Below, one piece after another: positions 30,888-32,740 of a stretch of 32,740 bases of DNA (position 1 is its first letter; each line of letters begins with the position of its first letter). The stretch spans positions 140,326 through 173,065 of the forward strand of contig JAPOVA010000018.1 in assembly GCA_026708385.1 (NCBI GenBank), read 5' to 3'. Source of the DNA: Simkaniaceae bacterium (GTDB taxonomy: Bacteria; Chlamydiota; Chlamydiia; Chlamydiales; Simkaniaceae). The notes under the pieces were generated by a model, which worked only from the letters and a program-made list of their open reading frames with translations, had not been told where the DNA came from and searched no databases. Made by a program: the position numbers and the translations under genes.

Positions 30888-31174
30888 TCCGAATTGCGAT
30901 TTAAATGCTATCCGCCACTTACATGTTTTCGAAACCGGACAAACACAATCCGACCCCCTCTCCTCCTCAGCCATACGCTAAATCAGAATTAGGCAATTCT
31001 TTTTCTTCGAAAAAAGAGCCGTAGTTAAGATCGATCTACAATCGTGTTGAAAAACCGGGTCGTGATCCACGCCCATAGCCCAAGGTGGGGGGGGTCGTCG
31101 CAAAAAATGTTTCGTTACATCAACCACCGTCGCACGACTCACGAAGGCGTAGGACTCGGACCGGTTCTCAAGGA
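30888..31174. other. Intergenic between ANK1 and ANK2, with a shared 3' repeat
   Basis: No gene. 31125-31215 is similar to 29528-29615 (CACCGTCGCACGACTCAC, then GGACCGGTTCTCAAGGAT); both lie at the 3' ends of ankyrin genes, so whole gene units with their downstream DNA were duplicated. A G8 run occurs at 31087-31094. Confidence 0.6.
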
Positions 31175-32266
31175 TTAGACCGGAGAACTCGTAGCAATAG
31201 GGGAGTCGGATGTTACCTGTTGTTCTCTTTTAAGGGTAACGAGCCTATTCTCAAGCACTTTCATAACTTGCCTATATTTCCGTGCCACATCCGGTCGCCC
31301 CACGAACCATCTTGCCCCTAAGATTGCGCAGGCACGTGCCATCTCACACGTTCGGGCCGTATACCGAGCACCGGTATTCTCCCGAAGTAGCGATTCGGTC
31401 CTTTGCAGGTCCCCTTTCACCACCGCTTGGAAGAGGGGTACGCTACGGGACTCGACGACACGACGTAAGATCGGGTTGCATATTTCCCCCGCATCATCAC
31501 CTTTGTTCACTAACATGAGGGGTGTGCGACCTTCGTCATCGCATGTATCGACATCAACATCGCCACGCTTGAGCAACGCTCTTATAATATCCGAGTGACC
31601 GCCCTCAACCGCTATCGCGAAGGGTGTGCGACCTTTGGCATCAGGTATGTTGACACCGGCACCACACCCGAGCAATTCCTCCGTAACCTCCAAGCCGCCC
31701 TCGACCGCTATTATGAGAGGTGTGCGACCTTTGGCATTACGTCCGTCGGTATCGGCACCGTGGTAGAGCAATTCCCGTACGATCTCCAAGTGACCGCCTC
31801 CGACCGCCAACCCGAGGGGTCGATTACCTTCGCCATCAAGTTCGTTGGGATCGACACCCGACTTGAGTAACAACGTCCTCACGGTCTCCGCATGTCCCAC
31901 ACGAACGGCATACATAAACACTGCCCAATCCCCGGCTACGCAAACGTCGGTACGCGCACCACTCTCACACGGTCGTCCCACACTCTCCCCATTCCCCGCC
32001 ACACTTACTTCCCTCAACGCACGCCCCGACCTTGTCCGGCATGTATACGCATAGATCGTCGAGAACCCCCGCACCACACCTCTTGACGTGCCGATTACGG
32101 ACACGGTCAACGTCCTGCAAGCGGTGTTGCATACACGGTGAAACATGTGCGTGGCCACGGTCCGAACGGAATGCATCCTCCCGTACGATCCCCCGCCTCG
32201 GGGGAAAGTCGCCGAACTTTCATGAAGACGATCGGGCACCCCCCCGAATATGGTCGATACGGACAT
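31175..32266 (-). CDS. Ankyrin-repeat protein 2 of a tandem trio
   Basis: 363 residues from ATG 32266, aligned with the ANK1 start. One leader unit (HESSATFPRGGGSYGR ... VATHMFHRVCNTA) is followed by SGRALREVSVAGNGESVGRP and by ankyrin repeats at about 135-265: GNRPLGLAVGGGHL, GRTPLIIAVEGGLE, GRTPFAIAVEGGHS and GRTPLMLVNKGDD. The C-terminal domain reads SLLRENTGARYTARTCEMAR ... VARKYRQVMKVLEN. It is a paralogue of the genes on both sides and better conserved than ANK1 in its ankyrin consensus. Probably cytoplasm- or host-facing. Confidence 0.84.
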   Translation of the reverse strand: MSVSTIFGGVPDRLHESSATFPRGGGSYGRMHSVRTVATHMFHRVCNTACRTLTVSVIGTSRGVVRGFSTIYAYTCRTRSGRALREVSVAGNGESVGRPCESGARTDVCVAGDWAVFMYAVRVGHAETVRTLLLKSGVDPNELDGEGNRPLGLAVGGGHLEIVRELLYHGADTDGRNAKGRTPLIIAVEGGLEVTEELLGCGAGVNIPDAKGRTPFAIAVEGGHSDIIRALLKRGDVDVDTCDDEGRTPLMLVNKGDDAGEICNPILRRVVESRSVPLFQAVVKGDLQRTESLLRENTGARYTARTCEMARACAILGARWFVGRPDVARKYRQVMKVLENRLVTLKREQQVTSDSPIATSSPV

Positions 32267-32312
32267 CTTTAAAATCAATCGTTAACAAAAAATCAACAAA
32301 ACCGGGTCCGCG

Positions 32313-32318
32313 ATTATA
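32313..32318 (-). promoter_or_regulatory. -10 element of ANK2
   Basis: Perfect TATAAT on the minus strand (32318-32313), about 47 bases before ATG 32266, at the place equivalent to TATAGT of ANK1. The -35 is poor. Confidence 0.5.
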
Positions 32319-32434
32319 CTCGAATTACAATTTAGACGATATCCGCCACCCACACGCACTTTTTCGGAAGATGAGAAACGCGGGGTAACATGCGAAAAAT
32401 AGCAACTTGGCAAACCCCTCCAAAGCTCGATGGA

Positions 32435-32740
32435 TTAATCGATATCGTCAATGACATTGGAGATAGCGATACGGGAAGGGGCTCCGATCTTATTCTCAAG
32501 CATCTTCACGATTTGCCTATATCTCCGCGCCTCATCGGTCCGATACGCAAATGATTCCCTCCCCACAATTGCACAGGCAAGTGCCATCTCATACGTTCGG
32601 GTCGTCAACCGGGCACCGGTGTTCTCCCGGAGTAACGATTCCACGGTGCCGCAACGGCCACGATCAGCCGCCGACACGAAGAGCATGCTACCTTCGCCAT
32701 CGGACTCGTCATCGACGGTACAATACGGGAACAATGCCTT
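32435..32740 (-). CDS. Ankyrin-family protein 3, C-terminal part only (runs off right edge)
   Basis: The frame is open to the right edge, so the start is outside. What is visible is the family's C-terminal domain: SLLRENTGARLTTRTYEMAL, then ACAIVGRESF and ARRYRQIVKMLEN, close to SLLRENTGARYTARTCEMAR and ARKYRQVMKVLEN of ANK2. It ends AISNVIDDID. This is a third tandem paralogue. Confidence 0.75.
   Translation of the reverse strand, partial: KALFPYCTVDDESDGEGSMLFVSAADRGRCGTVESLLRENTGARLTTRTYEMALACAIVGRESFAYRTDEARRYRQIVKMLENKIGAPSRIAISNVIDDID

Noticed and set aside
1-32740. tRNA or rRNA genes
   Set aside because: I saw no cloverleaf with a TTCGAnnC-type T arm and CCA-side pairing, and no rRNA-like conserved stretches; a covariance search would be more sensitive.

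Overview
The window looks like a piece of an environmental chlamydia (Chlamydiales outside the genus Chlamydia). This is an inference from gene content; no rRNA or tRNA is present. The pointers are a TlyC-type CBS membrane protein, an aspartate aminotransferase overlapping an MreC-like gene, a chlamydial-style short DnaX, secreted ankyrin proteins, many poly(G)/poly(C) tracts, and families of small proteins with a long Gly/Ala/Val-rich hydrophobic stretch resembling inclusion-membrane (Inc) proteins. Base composition is moderately GC-rich, with a few sharp AT-rich islands in intergenic DNA.

Layout. 1-446: end of a conserved membrane protein. 485-2640: a helix-turn-helix-like repeat gene (here called family H) with a truncated copy in front. 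2779-5506: a tightly overlapping operon (secreted unknown, secreted ankyrin protein, CBS/TlyC protein). 5511-6420: no protein gene, but on the minus strand a tandem array of RNA-like units with intrinsic terminators and CUCCUCCC hairpin loops. 6561-12050: three paralogous secreted proteins resembling GT-A glycosyltransferases (family P, minus strand), two broken IS5-type transposase copies in opposite orientation, and an ankyrin remnant.

12195-16894: an array of family Q/R genes (candidate Inc-like proteins, plus strand), several of them frameshifted, with two family H remnants in the middle. 17045-19706: a small membrane-protein candidate and three copies of family S (minus strand, one intact, two broken) with G14 and C8 tracts. 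19759-22118: two more family H genes, divergently transcribed. 22133-29313: mostly housekeeping genes, namely mreC-like, aspartate aminotransferase, dnaX, an ATP-grasp ligase, two DUF378 proteins, an outer-membrane beta-barrel and a small helical protein. 29583-32740: three tandem ankyrin paralogues on the minus strand, the last cut by the window edge.

How it fits together. Housekeeping segments (2779-5506, 22133-28812) flank a fast-evolving accessory island. Families H, Q/R, S, P and the ankyrin genes have each been duplicated locally, and many copies are truncated or frameshifted at homopolymers. At least two Q genes and two H loci share a putative promoter with the extended -10 box TG(G/A)TA(T/C)GCT, so they may be co-expressed. 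In Q1, adding one G to a G9 tract restores a family-like C-terminus and an ATGA overlap with the next gene, which fits phase variation. The least expected element is the small-RNA-like array at 5.5-6.4 kb.
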